DNA from: Planctomycetota bacterium
GTDB lineage: Bacteria > Planctomycetota > UBA1135
Length of the DNA stretch: 64,000 nucleotides
Assembly: GCA_024275135.1 (NCBI GenBank)
Contig: JAJRZS010000015.1
Location: 1 to 64,000, forward strand
Direction: 5' to 3'
Shown: positions 45,009 through 54,011 of the stretch, in pieces
Layout: each line of letters starts with the position of its first letter
Numbering within the stretch: position 1 is the first letter of the stretch
The notes under the pieces: model-generated
What the model saw: only the letters and a program-made list of their open reading frames with translations
Database searches by the model: none
Told to the model about the DNA's origin: nothing
Position numbers and translations under genes: made by a program

Positions 45009-46391
45009 ATGGGCAACCAAACCGACACCTGCGACACGATTCTAGACGCGATTGGCAACACGCCGATGGTGCGCCTGCCAAAAGATTTTGATCCCGAGGT
45101 GCAATGCCAAGTGGTGCTGAAGGTGGATTATTTGAATCCTGGCGGCAGCATGAAAGACCGCATTGCTCTGCATATGGTGCGTGAAGCGGAAAAGCGCGGA
45201 GATTTGAAACCAGGCGGGCGTATTGTCGAATGCAGCTCCGGCAACACTGGCGCGGGCCTATGTGTGGTTGCCGCCGCTCTGGGCTATGCCATCACCATTG
45301 TCATTCCCGACAAAATGAGTGCGGAAAAAATCAGCGCGCTGCGGGCTTTGGGGGCCGACGTGGTGGTCACCCCCTGCAATGTGGATATCGAAGACCCCAT
45401 GCATTACACCAAGGTCGCAGGCCGCATCGCCGCCGAAACCCCCGGCGCTTGGTGGCCGGATCAATATCACAACCGCGACAACACCGATGCCCATTACTAC
45501 TCCACAGCTCCCGAAATCTGGCAGCAATGCGGCGGCAAGGTGGATGTCTTCGTTGCCGGCGCCGGCACGGGTGGCACCATCAGTGGCATCGCCCGTTACC
45601 TCAAAGAGCAAAACCCTAAAGTAAAAATCGTTGGCGTGGATCCTCCCGGCTCGATTTTGGCTCATTACTGGAAAACCGGAGAGATTTGTGAAGCCGGCCC
45701 CTACGCCGTAGAAGGTGTTGGCGAAGAAGAAGTGCCGCGCGCTTGGGATCCCCAACTCATCGATGATTATGTGGTCATTGCCGACGGCGATAGTTTTGCC
45801 ATGGCCCGTCGCTTGGCGGCAGAAACCGGTATCTTCCCCGGTGGCTCGGGCGGCATGAATTTGGCAGCCACTTTGCAAATCGCCCGCACTTTGCCCGCCG
45901 AGGCCACCATCGTCACCATCCTTCCCGACTACGGCAAAGCCTATCTGAGCAAGGTATATAGCGAAGACTGGCTGCGCGACTGCGGCTACCTTCCTCCGGT
46001 TGCCGCCGACGTGGCCACCGTCGCCGATTTAGTGCATGAAAACAATCACGCGCGCGTCTATGCCGACGAAACTCTGGCTTGGGCCGTCCGCCAAGCCGGC
46101 GAACGCGGGGTGCGCCCACTCGCCATATTGCGTCGGCAAGATGATTCCTTACTTGGGGTTTTGGATGAGAACAAGGTGCTGCAAGCCCAATCCAAGGGTG
46201 TCGACTTAGAATCCCAATTGGCTGGCGATTTCCTCGCGTCTCCACCCCCGGTGTTGAGCTTGGCACAACCTTGGCAAGACGCGGTCGAAGCCCTGGCGGA
46301 ACGCGAAGCGGTGCTGGTGAGTCATACCGACGGCTACGCTCCCTTCAACCGCCAAGAGTTGATGCAAGGTTTAAAGCGTATTCGCCATTAG
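45009..46391 (+). CDS. Cystathionine beta-synthase/cysteine synthase with C-terminal CBS domains
   Basis: A 460-residue PLP enzyme of fold type II that condenses serine (or O-acetylserine) with homocysteine or sulfide. ILDAIGNTPMVRL, the PLP lysine Lys49 in LNPGGSMKDR, and CSSGNTGAGL are canonical, and GTGGTISGIARYL binds the phosphate. The C-terminal 130 residues resemble a pair of CBS domains, as in eukaryotic and some bacterial cystathionine beta-synthases. The start used has a GGAG nine bases upstream; ATG codons 5 and 8 codons earlier are alternatives. A Cys/Met-metabolism PLP enzyme lies 1.9 kb downstream, supporting reverse transsulfuration. Confidence 0.88.
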   Translation: MGNQTDTCDTILDAIGNTPMVRLPKDFDPEVQCQVVLKVDYLNPGGSMKDRIALHMVREAEKRGDLKPGGRIVECSSGNTGAGLCVVAAALGYAITIVIPDKMSAEKISALRALGADVVVTPCNVDIEDPMHYTKVAGRIAAETPGAWWPDQYHNRDNTDAHYYSTAPEIWQQCGGKVDVFVAGAGTGGTISGIARYLKEQNPKVKIVGVDPPGSILAHYWKTGEICEAGPYAVEGVGEEEVPRAWDPQLIDDYVVIADGDSFAMARRLAAETGIFPGGSGGMNLAATLQIARTLPAEATIVTILPDYGKAYLSKVYSEDWLRDCGYLPPVAADVATVADLVHENNHARVYADETLAWAVRQAGERGVRPLAILRRQDDSLLGVLDENKVLQAQSKGVDLESQLAGDFLASPPPVLSLAQPWQDAVEALAEREAVLVSHTDGYAPFNRQELMQGLKRIRH

Positions 46392-48106
46392 GGCAGGATT
46401 TCCATCTGCACAGCCACCGAGCTGTGGTTGGGCAGGGCGGCGGGAAGATTGGCAATAGCAGCCATCCACAAACTACGACCGACAAAACTCGACGGCAAGG
46501 CGGGGACTGTGAAGCTGGCCGTCGCATCACCGTTGGCATCCAACACCCCTTGCAAGCCACTGCTGACGGCAAAGGGGTACAAACCGGCGTAGGTGTCCGT
46601 CAGCATGGAATCCAAAGACAGAGGGATGTCGACGCCAAAAAACACCGGACCCTCGCCGGTGGTGGAAAACAGCACCTTGTATTCCTCGTTGGCTGCTGCG
46701 GTGGGAAAATCCAAACTTAAATCCGCAACCCCACCCGTAGCCGCCGACATGGCGATGGAGGTCGGAGTGAGGAAGGGATTCAAGCCGACAATATTCGTGG
46801 TACCAAAATCCAGGGAGTCGGCGAAGGGAGCACCGATAAGGGCGTCAGCAAAACCATCCGCATTCACATCGCCAGCGGCCGACAAGGAGGTGCCGAAAGC
46901 ATCCTGGCTAGCGTTGCCGTCAAACTGTTGCAGGAATTGGCCACTCAAGCCAGAGTAGAGATAGACAGAGCCCGCACTCACGCGGCCATTGGGGTCGGCT
47001 TCGATGGCCGCCACCAAAACATCGCTGAAGCCATCACCGTCGAGGTCGCCGGCATCGGAAACCGTGCTGCCAAAGCCATCACCGGGGGCTGCACCATCAA
47101 ACTGGTGCAACAACAAGCCAGTGGCACCCGAGTAGACATAGGCCGAGCCGGCGTTGCCAAACATGTTGGGATCCGCGTTTTTGGCGCCGACAATGACATC
47201 GGCAAAACCATCCCCATTCACATCGCCAGCTGCGGAAACCGACCAGCCGAAATTGTCGCTGTTGGCCAGGCCGTCAAACTGGTAAATCAGGCTGCCCGTC
47301 GCACCGGAGTAAACATAAGCCGAGCCAGCGAGATAACGTCCACCGGGCTCAGCACCATGCGAACCGACAATGATGTCTGCCAAGCCATCGCCGTCGACAT
47401 CCCCCGCGGCGGAGGCGGACCAACCAAAAAAGTGGCGGCGATCGGCGCCTTGGAAGAAGTGGAGCAAACCGCCGTCGACGCCAGAAAAAATATAGGCACG
47501 GCCGGTTGGATTGGCGGACCAAGATCCCACCAAAATATCCGGCACTCCATCACCGTTGGCATCACCAATACCATCGATGGCCCAACCAAATAAATCGCCA
47601 TCACCGGTACCATTCAAGCGCAACAACAATTGGCCGGAGGCTCCAGAATAGACAAAGGTACTGCCCGCCAAACTGCGTCCCCCCGGACTGGCGTAGGGAG
47701 CTCCCACCATGAAATCGGGAGTGCCGTCTTGGTCGATGTCGCCAGCCGCCGCCACCGACAATCCAAAACGCTCGGCGCTGGCGGTGCCATCGATTTGCCA
47801 AAGCACTAAGTTGGTGGCGCCGGAATAAACGAAGACGCTGCCCGCGTCGGGCTTGCTCAGAGGGTTGGCATAGGGGACGCCCACGATGTAGTCGTCATAA
47901 CCATCGCCGTCGATATCGCCCAGCCCCGCGTTAGCCGACCCCAGTTGATCACCGGCGACAGTTCCAATCAGGGTATGGGTGACTTCAAAGGCGCCGCCCA
48001 CGGTTTGCGCGGCCACAGCTGGTGCCAGCAAAACCAGGGACAGGGACAAACGGACAAACGACTTGCCAAGCAAGAAGCGCAGGAAGGGATGGGAGGATTG
48101 CTGCAT
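46388..48106 (-). CDS. Exported FG-GAP repeat protein
   Basis: A 572-residue exported protein. It begins with a Sec signal peptide (basic RFLLGKSFVR, hydrophobic LSLSLVLLAPAVA, cleavage near AAQ). Seven FG-GAP/integrin-alpha-like repeats follow, each with a calcium-binding GDxDGDGxxD loop and an FVYSGATG strand, as in a seven-bladed beta-propeller. The last 140 residues are a Thr/Ser/Val-rich domain of unknown role. I chose the ATG that begins the signal peptide; a start 21 codons earlier is possible. It lies antisense between two transsulfuration genes and overlaps the first by four bases. The family is abundant in Planctomycetota; its ligand is unknown. Confidence 0.88.
   Translation of the reverse strand: MQQSSHPFLRFLLGKSFVRLSLSLVLLAPAVAAQTVGGAFEVTHTLIGTVAGDQLGSANAGLGDIDGDGYDDYIVGVPYANPLSKPDAGSVFVYSGATNLVLWQIDGTASAERFGLSVAAAGDIDQDGTPDFMVGAPYASPGGRSLAGSTFVYSGASGQLLLRLNGTGDGDLFGWAIDGIGDANGDGVPDILVGSWSANPTGRAYIFSGVDGGLLHFFQGADRRHFFGWSASAAGDVDGDGLADIIVGSHGAEPGGRYLAGSAYVYSGATGSLIYQFDGLANSDNFGWSVSAAGDVNGDGFADVIVGAKNADPNMFGNAGSAYVYSGATGLLLHQFDGAAPGDGFGSTVSDAGDLDGDGFSDVLVAAIEADPNGRVSAGSVYLYSGLSGQFLQQFDGNASQDAFGTSLSAAGDVNADGFADALIGAPFADSLDFGTTNIVGLNPFLTPTSIAMSAATGGVADLSLDFPTAAANEEYKVLFSTTGEGPVFFGVDIPLSLDSMLTDTYAGLYPFAVSSGLQGVLDANGDATASFTVPALPSSFVGRSLWMAAIANLPAALPNHSSVAVQMEILP
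46830..47960 (-). repeat. Seven tandem FG-GAP coding repeats
   Basis: This part of the exported protein gene encodes seven repeats of about 55-63 codons, each with a GDxDGDGxxD-type loop (variants GDIDQDGTPD, GDANGDGVPD, GDVNADGFAD). The DNA repeats are diverged and have no constant-length spacers, so they are protein repeats only. Confidence 0.75.
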
Positions 48107-48251
48107 GGGATCAGCCAAAAAGGCGGAACTAGGATCAAGAGCCCCCGGACAATGGACTTGAGCCTGCATCCCTGCGTACCTTCAGCATATCACCAAAAGC
48201 AACATCCTGGGCCAAATCTGCCCCATTTTTTGCCCCCAGCGCAGCCCTACA

Positions 48252-49421
48252 ATGCCGCCCATGAGCTCCTCAGAACACGGTTTCGGCACCCGTGCCGTCC
48301 ACGCTGGCTGGCAACCAGAAGAAAAAACGGGGGCTGTGATGCCTCCGATCTACATGACCAGCACCTATGTGCAGGATGCTCCGGGCCGGCCTAGACAGGG
48401 CTTCGAGTATTCCCGCACCCAAAACATCACCCGCTTCGCTCTGCAGGATGCTCTTGCCGAACTGGAAGAAGGTGCGGCTGGTTTTACTTTCACCTCGGGG
48501 ATGGCGGCCATCCACACCCTACTGCTCACCCTGAAACCAGGGGATCGCATCGTCGCTGGCGATGATTTATATGGCGGCACCTACCGGCTTTTTACCCAAA
48601 TTGCCCAACGCTTCGGTCTTATCTTCGATTTTATCGACACCAGCAACCCAGAGAGTTTCCGTGAGCTTCCGGCTGACACGCGCCTGCTCTATCTGGAAAC
48701 CCCATCGAATCCGCTGCTGAAGTTGGTACCGTTGCAGCAGGCCATCGATGCCGCCCATGCTGTCGGTGCCGAAGTCGCGGTCGACAATACCTTCGCCACC
48801 CCGGCTCTCCAGCGCCCGCTCACTTTGGGTGCCGATTATGTAATTCATTCCACCACCAAATACATTGCCGGCCATTCGGATGTGGTCGGCGGCGCTTTGA
48901 TTGTGCGGGACGAAGGGCTTAAGGAGGATCTTTGGTTTCATCAAAACTCGGCAGGCACCATCAACTCTCCCTTCGATGCCTTTCTCACTCTGCGAGGATT
49001 GCGCACCTTGGCCTTGCGCATGGAGAGGCATTGCGCCAATGCTTTACGCGTTGCCGAAGCCATGGAGGCCCACCCCAAAGTAGCCAAGGTGATTTACCCC
49101 GGCTTAAAAAGTCATCCACAGCATGCGCTAATGCAGCAGCAAATGGCGGCCGGCGGTGGCATGGTTTGTCTGGAAGTCGATGGTGGCGAAGAAGAAGCAC
49201 GCACGGTGGTGCAACACCTCAAGGTCTTTGCCCTGGCAGAATCCCTAGGCGGGGTGGAATCCTTGGTGGAATTGCCGGCGCCGATGACCCATGCCTCAAT
49301 CCCCGCAGAAACCCGACGCAAGATTGGTATCGCCGACGGCTTAGTTCGCCTTTCCGTAGGCATTGAAGACGCCGACGATTTAATCGCCGACCTCAACGGG
49401 GCGTTACATCGAATGTGCTAG
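48252..49421 (+). CDS. Cystathionine gamma-lyase/gamma-synthase family PLP enzyme
   Basis: A 389-residue trans-sulfuration enzyme of the Cys/Met-metabolism PLP family. The PLP lysine is Lys203 in VIHSTTKYIAGHSDV, and YSRTQNITRFALQDALAELE and YLETPSNPLL are family blocks. Given the nearby cystathionine beta-synthase-like gene, gamma-lyase (cystathionine to cysteine, ammonia and 2-oxobutyrate) is more likely than gamma-synthase, but the sequence alone does not settle this. A second in-frame ATG three codons downstream is an alternative start. Its 3' end overlaps the convergent AlgJ-like gene by 29 bases. Confidence 0.88.
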   Translation: MPPMSSSEHGFGTRAVHAGWQPEEKTGAVMPPIYMTSTYVQDAPGRPRQGFEYSRTQNITRFALQDALAELEEGAAGFTFTSGMAAIHTLLLTLKPGDRIVAGDDLYGGTYRLFTQIAQRFGLIFDFIDTSNPESFRELPADTRLLYLETPSNPLLKLVPLQQAIDAAHAVGAEVAVDNTFATPALQRPLTLGADYVIHSTTKYIAGHSDVVGGALIVRDEGLKEDLWFHQNSAGTINSPFDAFLTLRGLRTLALRMERHCANALRVAEAMEAHPKVAKVIYPGLKSHPQHALMQQQMAAGGGMVCLEVDGGEEEARTVVQHLKVFALAESLGGVESLVELPAPMTHASIPAETRRKIGIADGLVRLSVGIEDADDLIADLNGALHRMC

Positions 49422-50589
49422 GGAAAATATCATGGATGTTCATTTCCCCCACCACTTCGAGCATAATCTCTGGCTGCACTTGCTCCACTAAGGAGCGCAC
49501 GATATCAGCTTTTTGCTCCTGACTGAGCTCAGTCAAGCGCCGCGCCATCAACAGAGTCGAGCAATGTGGCTGCAGCCAGGGCCCCATCCAGTTGCCGAAG
49601 GAATCTGTGAACAAAAACACCACCGGCCCATCCGGATTGCCATGGAAAACTCGCGGATGCAAGCGGTCGGGCATTTTGTCGGTGTAATGAGGAGCATCCA
49701 AGATTTGGTACTCGGCAGAGAAACGAATTTTGGGGCTGTCGAAATCCTCCGGGGTTCCCTTAGGCAAGGGGGCCAGTTGCTGCACCAGCCGATCAATGCC
49801 CAACATCTCGGCCAATCCCTGCTGTTCGGACACCCAACGCATTTCCCAATCCAAAGAGCGCTCGAGTTCCTCTAAGCCGGGCACGGGGAAAAAATCGCGG
49901 TGAATGCGTTGCCAACACAAACGCGTGGCCATACGGGCCGTGCGCGTGTTCCAATGCACATCATGCTTTAGGTAAACCAAGCCTTTTTCCTTGAGGGAGA
50001 AAAGTTGGGGCCGAGGATCCAAGCAAGCTATGCCAAATTGATTGGGCAAGGCATCCAAAATTTGGTCCATCCTCCCAAACTCCGCCGGACGACGCCAAAA
50101 AGGAAGATATTCGGGGTAAATCGTGCCCTTGTTAGGAGCGACAAAAAGCAGGTATTGAGTGCCATGTTGCTGCAGCCATTGTTGACGAGCAAGCAAGGCT
50201 TGGGCGCCAGCTTCCAATTCCTCAGCTGCAAAGCGTGGGCGCTGTGGAGAATAATCTGGCCCGGAGAAAAACATCCAATCTTCGTCGCCAACCAACACCT
50301 TAGGCCGCCCAGATTCCCCCACCCGATAGAGGGCATAATTGAGTTGCGCCGTTAAGCTTTGGCGCCAGGGCAAAATATCTTCAAACCAGGCCGACAACTC
50401 GGGCATGGCCTCAGGAAGACGATGCAAGCTATGCACTTTCGGCAACGGATGGGGAGCACGCTTTTCTAGGGTTTTGATGGACTTATGCCCGGTAATCCCC
50501 AGAGCCAACATGCCCAGTGGAGCAACCAAAAAGGCGCTGTAGCAAAGGCCTTCCAACAACAAGGCAAACTGTTTACGGGAAAGAACCAT
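49393..50589 (-). CDS. AlgJ/AlgX-like SGNH-type polysaccharide O-acetyltransferase
   Basis: A 398-residue protein with one N-terminal membrane-anchoring segment (residues 8-32) and an exported SGNH-hydrolase-like domain. The catalytic pieces of AlgJ/AlgX enzymes are present: Asp210 and His212 in KHDVHWN and Ser330 in TDSFGNW. Such enzymes transfer acetyl groups handed over by an AlgI-type membrane protein onto exopolysaccharide. The AlgI-like gene lies directly upstream with only two bases between the stop and start codons. Its polymer target is unknown; no alginate or cellulose synthase genes are in the window. Confidence 0.85.
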   Translation of the reverse strand: MVLSRKQFALLLEGLCYSAFLVAPLGMLALGITGHKSIKTLEKRAPHPLPKVHSLHRLPEAMPELSAWFEDILPWRQSLTAQLNYALYRVGESGRPKVLVGDEDWMFFSGPDYSPQRPRFAAEELEAGAQALLARQQWLQQHGTQYLLFVAPNKGTIYPEYLPFWRRPAEFGRMDQILDALPNQFGIACLDPRPQLFSLKEKGLVYLKHDVHWNTRTARMATRLCWQRIHRDFFPVPGLEELERSLDWEMRWVSEQQGLAEMLGIDRLVQQLAPLPKGTPEDFDSPKIRFSAEYQILDAPHYTDKMPDRLHPRVFHGNPDGPVVFLFTDSFGNWMGPWLQPHCSTLLMARRLTELSQEQKADIVRSLVEQVQPEIMLEVVGEMNIHDIFPSTFDVTPR

Positions 50590-50591
50590 GG

Positions 50592-52076
50592 CTAGAAGCG
50601 GAAGTAAATGAAGGGATTACTCGCGCCGTTAAACAAGTAGGCAACGGAAACGAGGGAAAAGAACAAAATCCAGCAGGTAATGCATCCGCGCCACAAGTAC
50701 GGCCAGACACCAAGCTGATTCTGCATGTTTTGATGCACCGACAAAAAGGCTTTGGCCGCCCATCCTTTGCTAGCGAAAAATGCGACCACAAACACGAAGC
50801 AGCGAGATGGAGTGAGCAAGTCGTAAGGAAGAGGAGTCCAGGAATCAAAGGCAATCATGGCCCGCATGTAGGCATGCGCCTCGGGCATATCGGCACCGCG
50901 GAAATAGGTAAAGCTAAAGAATACAATGAGGTTGGTGTAAATATTGCCAACCCATTTGGGCGAGGCCTGCAACCATTTGCCCAAGAAGCGGGATTCCAAC
51001 ACCAAAAAGAATCCCTGAATGGCGCCAAACATGACAAAATTCCAGCTTGCCCCATGCCATAAACCGCACAGCAAAAAGACCAGCACGATGTTGATATTGG
51101 CACGGGTAAGTCCGCGACGGTTGCCGCCTAGAGCAATGTAGAGATAGTCTTTGAACCAACTGGACAAGGACACATGCCAGCGTTGCCAAAACTCTTGAAT
51201 GGAGCGCGAAATGTAAGGGTAGATAAAGTTTTCCGGGAAGCGGAAACCAAACATGCGCCCTAAACCAATCGCCATATCGGAATAACCGGCAAAGTCGAAG
51301 TAAATCTGGAATCAATAAGCCGCGACGCCAAGCCAGGCCATGGCGGTAGACAAATCGGTGGTCGCGTGAGCAAAGGCGTAGTCGGCCAAAGGTGCCATCA
51401 CATTGGCGATTAAGACTTTCTTGGCCAAGCCAATAAGAAAGCGACGAAAGCCATAAACAAAATCATCGAGGCCAATGCGCCGATCAACGAGTTCCTTAGC
51501 CACATCGACGTAACGCACAATAGGGCCGGCAACAAGTTGTGGAAACATCGACACGTAGCAAGCAAAATCCAAAAGATTGCGTGTGGATCTGGTGTTCCCT
51601 CGATACACATCGATGGTGTAACTCATCGATTGGAATGTGTAGAAACTGATTCCTAAGGGCAGAGCAATGGCGCGAAAGCTTGCGAATGCATCTGGGGTTC
51701 CAGTTAAATCGCGAAGAATCTCCACGCCAAATCCCATGTATTTGAAATACCCTAAGAACGCCAAATTGGAACAGATGCTTAATGCTAAAAACCAGCGCGC
51801 ACGGGTTGGTCGTCGCTCTGGCTCCACCCAGCCACAGCGGTCAATCAGTTGGCCAGAAATAAAATCAATCCCGGTGGAGGCCAGAAGAATCCATACCAGA
51901 TAGCCTTCTCCCCAAAAATAAAACAGCAGGCTGGTCAGCAGCAAAAACAAATTGCCTGCGCGCAAAGCATGGGGACGCCAACGCGGGTGATCCTGAAATG
52001 GATACACCAACACCCCATAACCTGCGACCACCACAGGTAGGTAGAGGAACAGAAAGACCAGCGAACTGAACACCAT
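50592..52076 (-). pseudogene. AlgI-type MBOAT O-acyltransferase gene interrupted by one in-frame TGA
   Basis: The two halves form one AlgI-like MBOAT membrane protein of about 494 residues that would move acetyl groups across the inner membrane. The first half (254 codons, MVFSSLVFLFLY to WLGVAAY) ends at TGA, positions 51314-51312 on the minus strand. The next codon continues in the same frame with FQIYFDFAGYSDMAIGLGRM, which in intact AlgI proteins follows without a break. The second half carries the MBOAT histidines, including GLWHGASWNF (overall about His341). The rest of both halves is undamaged. It may be a recent nonsense mutation, a sequencing error, or programmed stop readthrough. 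Re-initiation at the ATG 12 codons on would give a separate C-terminal piece. Confidence 0.8.
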
Positions 52077-52141
52077 GGCGGCGTTCCGTAAAACGGGGGG
52101 AGTTAGGGAGGTGAAGGAGGGAGAATCCGAAATTCTGCGTT

Positions 52142-52477
52142 TTAGGCCGAAGATTCGGGGGAGTCAGTGGGTGGTGGATGCCCTTGATCAACGCGAGCTT
52201 TGAGCACATTGCCCACCTTGAACTTGACCACACGTTTCGGCGGTACGGGGATTTTTTCTAAAGTTTTCGGATTCTGGGCCAAGCGCCCTGGGCGATGACG
52301 CACCTCAAAAACCCCGAATTTGCGGAATTCAAGGCGATTTCCCCTCACCAGCTCCTGGCTAATTTCGTCCAGAAAGCGCTGGATGATGTCACGCACCAAA
52401 ACTTTGGTTTGGCCGGTGGAATCGGAGATGCGCTGGACGAGGTCGCGCTTGGTGACGGTGTGTGCTTCGGAGTCCAT
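52142..52477 (-). CDS. HU/IHF family DNA-binding protein
   Basis: A 111-residue nucleoid protein of the HU/IHF family. TKRDLVQRISDSTGQTKVLV is the N-terminal helical dimerisation part, and FRKFGVFEVRHRPGRLAQNPKT the beta arm, with FGVFEV in the usual position. The C-terminus carries a short Pro/Ser tail. The start used gives MDSEAHTV; the open frame extends 18 codons further upstream. It lies alone between the AlgI-like gene and dtd on the same strand. Confidence 0.88.
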   Translation of the reverse strand: MDSEAHTVTKRDLVQRISDSTGQTKVLVRDIIQRFLDEISQELVRGNRLEFRKFGVFEVRHRPGRLAQNPKTLEKIPVPPKRVVKFKVGNVLKARVDQGHPPPTDSPESSA

Positions 52478-52544
52478 TGCTGGTAGCCAAGGGAACATTC
52501 CCCTTATTGACCTTACTCCTTTTACGCGCAAGGGTTGAGAACTT

Positions 52545-53003
52545 TCAGCGCTTTTTTTCCAAAGCCGAGGTTTCTAGCCAGTAGGTGGCTGGCCCGCAAT
52601 TGCAGGAAAAGACCTCCATGGCCGCTCCAAACACCCCACATTTAACCGCAAACCCTTTATTCAAAAGAATTTGCGCTACTTCATCAAGCAATTCTCTGGC
52701 CTTGTCCGCAACCAGAGTTCGATCAAAGGACGGGCGGTTTCCACGGCGTAAATCCGCAGCCAGTGTGAACTGAGAAACCAACAAAATTGCCCCATCAACG
52801 GCCTTAAGGTCCCAATTGGTCTTGCCCTCCGCGTCTTCGAAAATCCGCAATCGGGCAAGTTTTTCCGCCATTCGCTGGGCTTGGAGGGATCTGTCCCCTT
52901 GTTCGCAGCCCAAATACACCAGCATCCCTTGCGCGATTTCAGCAACCACCTCTCCCCCGACTTCCACTCTGGCTTCTGCAACCCTTTGCACCAGCGCCTT
53001 CAT
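52545..53003 (-). CDS. dtd: D-aminoacyl-tRNA deacylase
   Basis: DTD, 152 residues, hydrolyses D-aminoacyl-tRNAs to prevent D-amino acids entering translation. The first motif SQFTLAADLRRGNRPSF is complete. The second, normally GPVT with a Gly-cisPro pair, reads CNCGPATYWLE: the Gly-Pro is kept but Val is Ala, and two extra Cys precede it. The start ATG overlaps the TPR lipoprotein stop as ATGA, so the two are coupled. Confidence 0.93.
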   Translation of the reverse strand: MKALVQRVAEARVEVGGEVVAEIAQGMLVYLGCEQGDRSLQAQRMAEKLARLRIFEDAEGKTNWDLKAVDGAILLVSQFTLAADLRRGNRPSFDRTLVADKARELLDEVAQILLNKGFAVKCGVFGAAMEVFSCNCGPATYWLETSALEKKR

Positions 53004-53989
53004 AGTTGATGCTCCAAACTGAGCCATAACTGGGCTTGGGTTACCCGCATGAGATTGGCCTGCCCAGATGCCTTACTCAGGTCGAGGAACTTCTCCAAGT
53101 AGGGAACCGCGTCCTTACTGCGGCCCAAATAGTCTCTCAGCAATAAAGCCTTATCAAACCAAACGGCAGGCTCTTGCGGATGGGTCTGCAACAAGGCGTC
53201 CACGATTTTGATGGCCGCCACGGGTCGGCCAAGTTTGGCCAGCGCGGAGGCTTCTAACAAACGGGCTTCCCACATATCTTCCGGCAGCTGGCGGGCCTGT
53301 TCTAAGGCCGCCTTTGCATTGTCATTCTTCAAATCGGCGAGGGCCAAGGTATAGGTCGCTCGCTCTCCCTTTTCCAAGGGCGACCAAGGTTCCGTCTGCG
53401 CCGCGGCACGAGCCAAATCCAAGCGATCATAAAGCGGGGCCAAGTCGGCCAACAAACGCCAAGCCTCGGCGCTTCCCGGATGCTGATTCAGCAAAGCAAT
53501 CAATTCATCCAAGACCTCTGGCTCCCCAGCGCGCGCTTCCATTGCCAGTTTAAACACCCTTGCCTGCACAAAATCCGGGGCATCCTCCACAGCCAAGGTC
53601 AACAAGCGATAGCGCTTCTGAGCATCCGTCTGCGCGCGGGCGGCGAGAAAAGCATGCAGTGGACTGGGGTCCTGTTGAAAGCTTCGCATTGCTTCTTTCT
53701 GTACCGCCGCCGACCCTAAAACGGAAATCTCGACATCTTGCACGAAGATGGCCAAACGCACATCTTCGGGATGGGTGGCCAACAGAGCCTGAGCTGCAGG
53801 CAACCCCGCCTGCAAATCTCCTTGCACCCCCAAATAGGCTTGCTGCAATATATCCCAGGAGGAGGATTCCGCCTCACGCGCCTGGTAGGTCATGGCCAAT
53901 GGAGGTAATTCCGCTTTCTTCGCCAGCAAACCACAGGCTTGCAGGACAAAAAGTCCGAGTAGGCACAAGGTCAGGCGAGAATTACGCAC
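53000..53989 (-). CDS. TPR-repeat lipoprotein
   Basis: A 329-residue lipoprotein. The signal peptide runs to a lipobox LQAC with Cys19. The rest is alpha-helical with TPR-like helix pairs (for example EAWRLLADLAPLYDRLDLARAAA and PAVWFDKALLLRDYLGRSKDAVPYLEKFL, shown by their ends), suited to protein-protein contacts in the periplasm. It overlaps dtd by four bases downstream and starts 22 bases from the divergent W/F-P-F repeat protein, so both may share one regulatory region. The specific function is not recognised. Confidence 0.75.
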   Translation of the reverse strand: MRNSRLTLCLLGLFVLQACGLLAKKAELPPLAMTYQAREAESSSWDILQQAYLGVQGDLQAGLPAAQALLATHPEDVRLAIFVQDVEISVLGSAAVQKEAMRSFQQDPSPLHAFLAARAQTDAQKRYRLLTLAVEDAPDFVQARVFKLAMEARAGEPEVLDELIALLNQHPGSAEAWRLLADLAPLYDRLDLARAAAQTEPWSPLEKGERATYTLALADLKNDNAKAALEQARQLPEDMWEARLLEASALAKLGRPVAAIKIVDALLQTHPQEPAVWFDKALLLRDYLGRSKDAVPYLEKFLDLSKASGQANLMRVTQAQLWLSLEHQL

Positions 53990-54011
53990 CCCATGAGCCT
54001 ACAATCTCCGC

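Noticed and set aside
46830-47960. Repeat-rich DNA that might be taken for a CRISPR or satellite array
   Set aside because: The repeats are protein FG-GAP motifs of about 60 codons with diverged DNA and no constant spacers or leader.
50592-51275. The C-terminal AlgI half as a separate real gene with its own ATG
   Set aside because: The frame continues directly from the upstream half through TGA and the 12 codons before that ATG encode the conserved FQIYFDFAGYSD segment, so it is the rest of one gene.
51302-51330. Genome-wide recoding of TGA as a sense codon
   Set aside because: TGA is a true stop in many ATGA overlaps (HPr/rng, recR-truA region, mlaE/mlaF, M50/PPIase), so recoding is not general.
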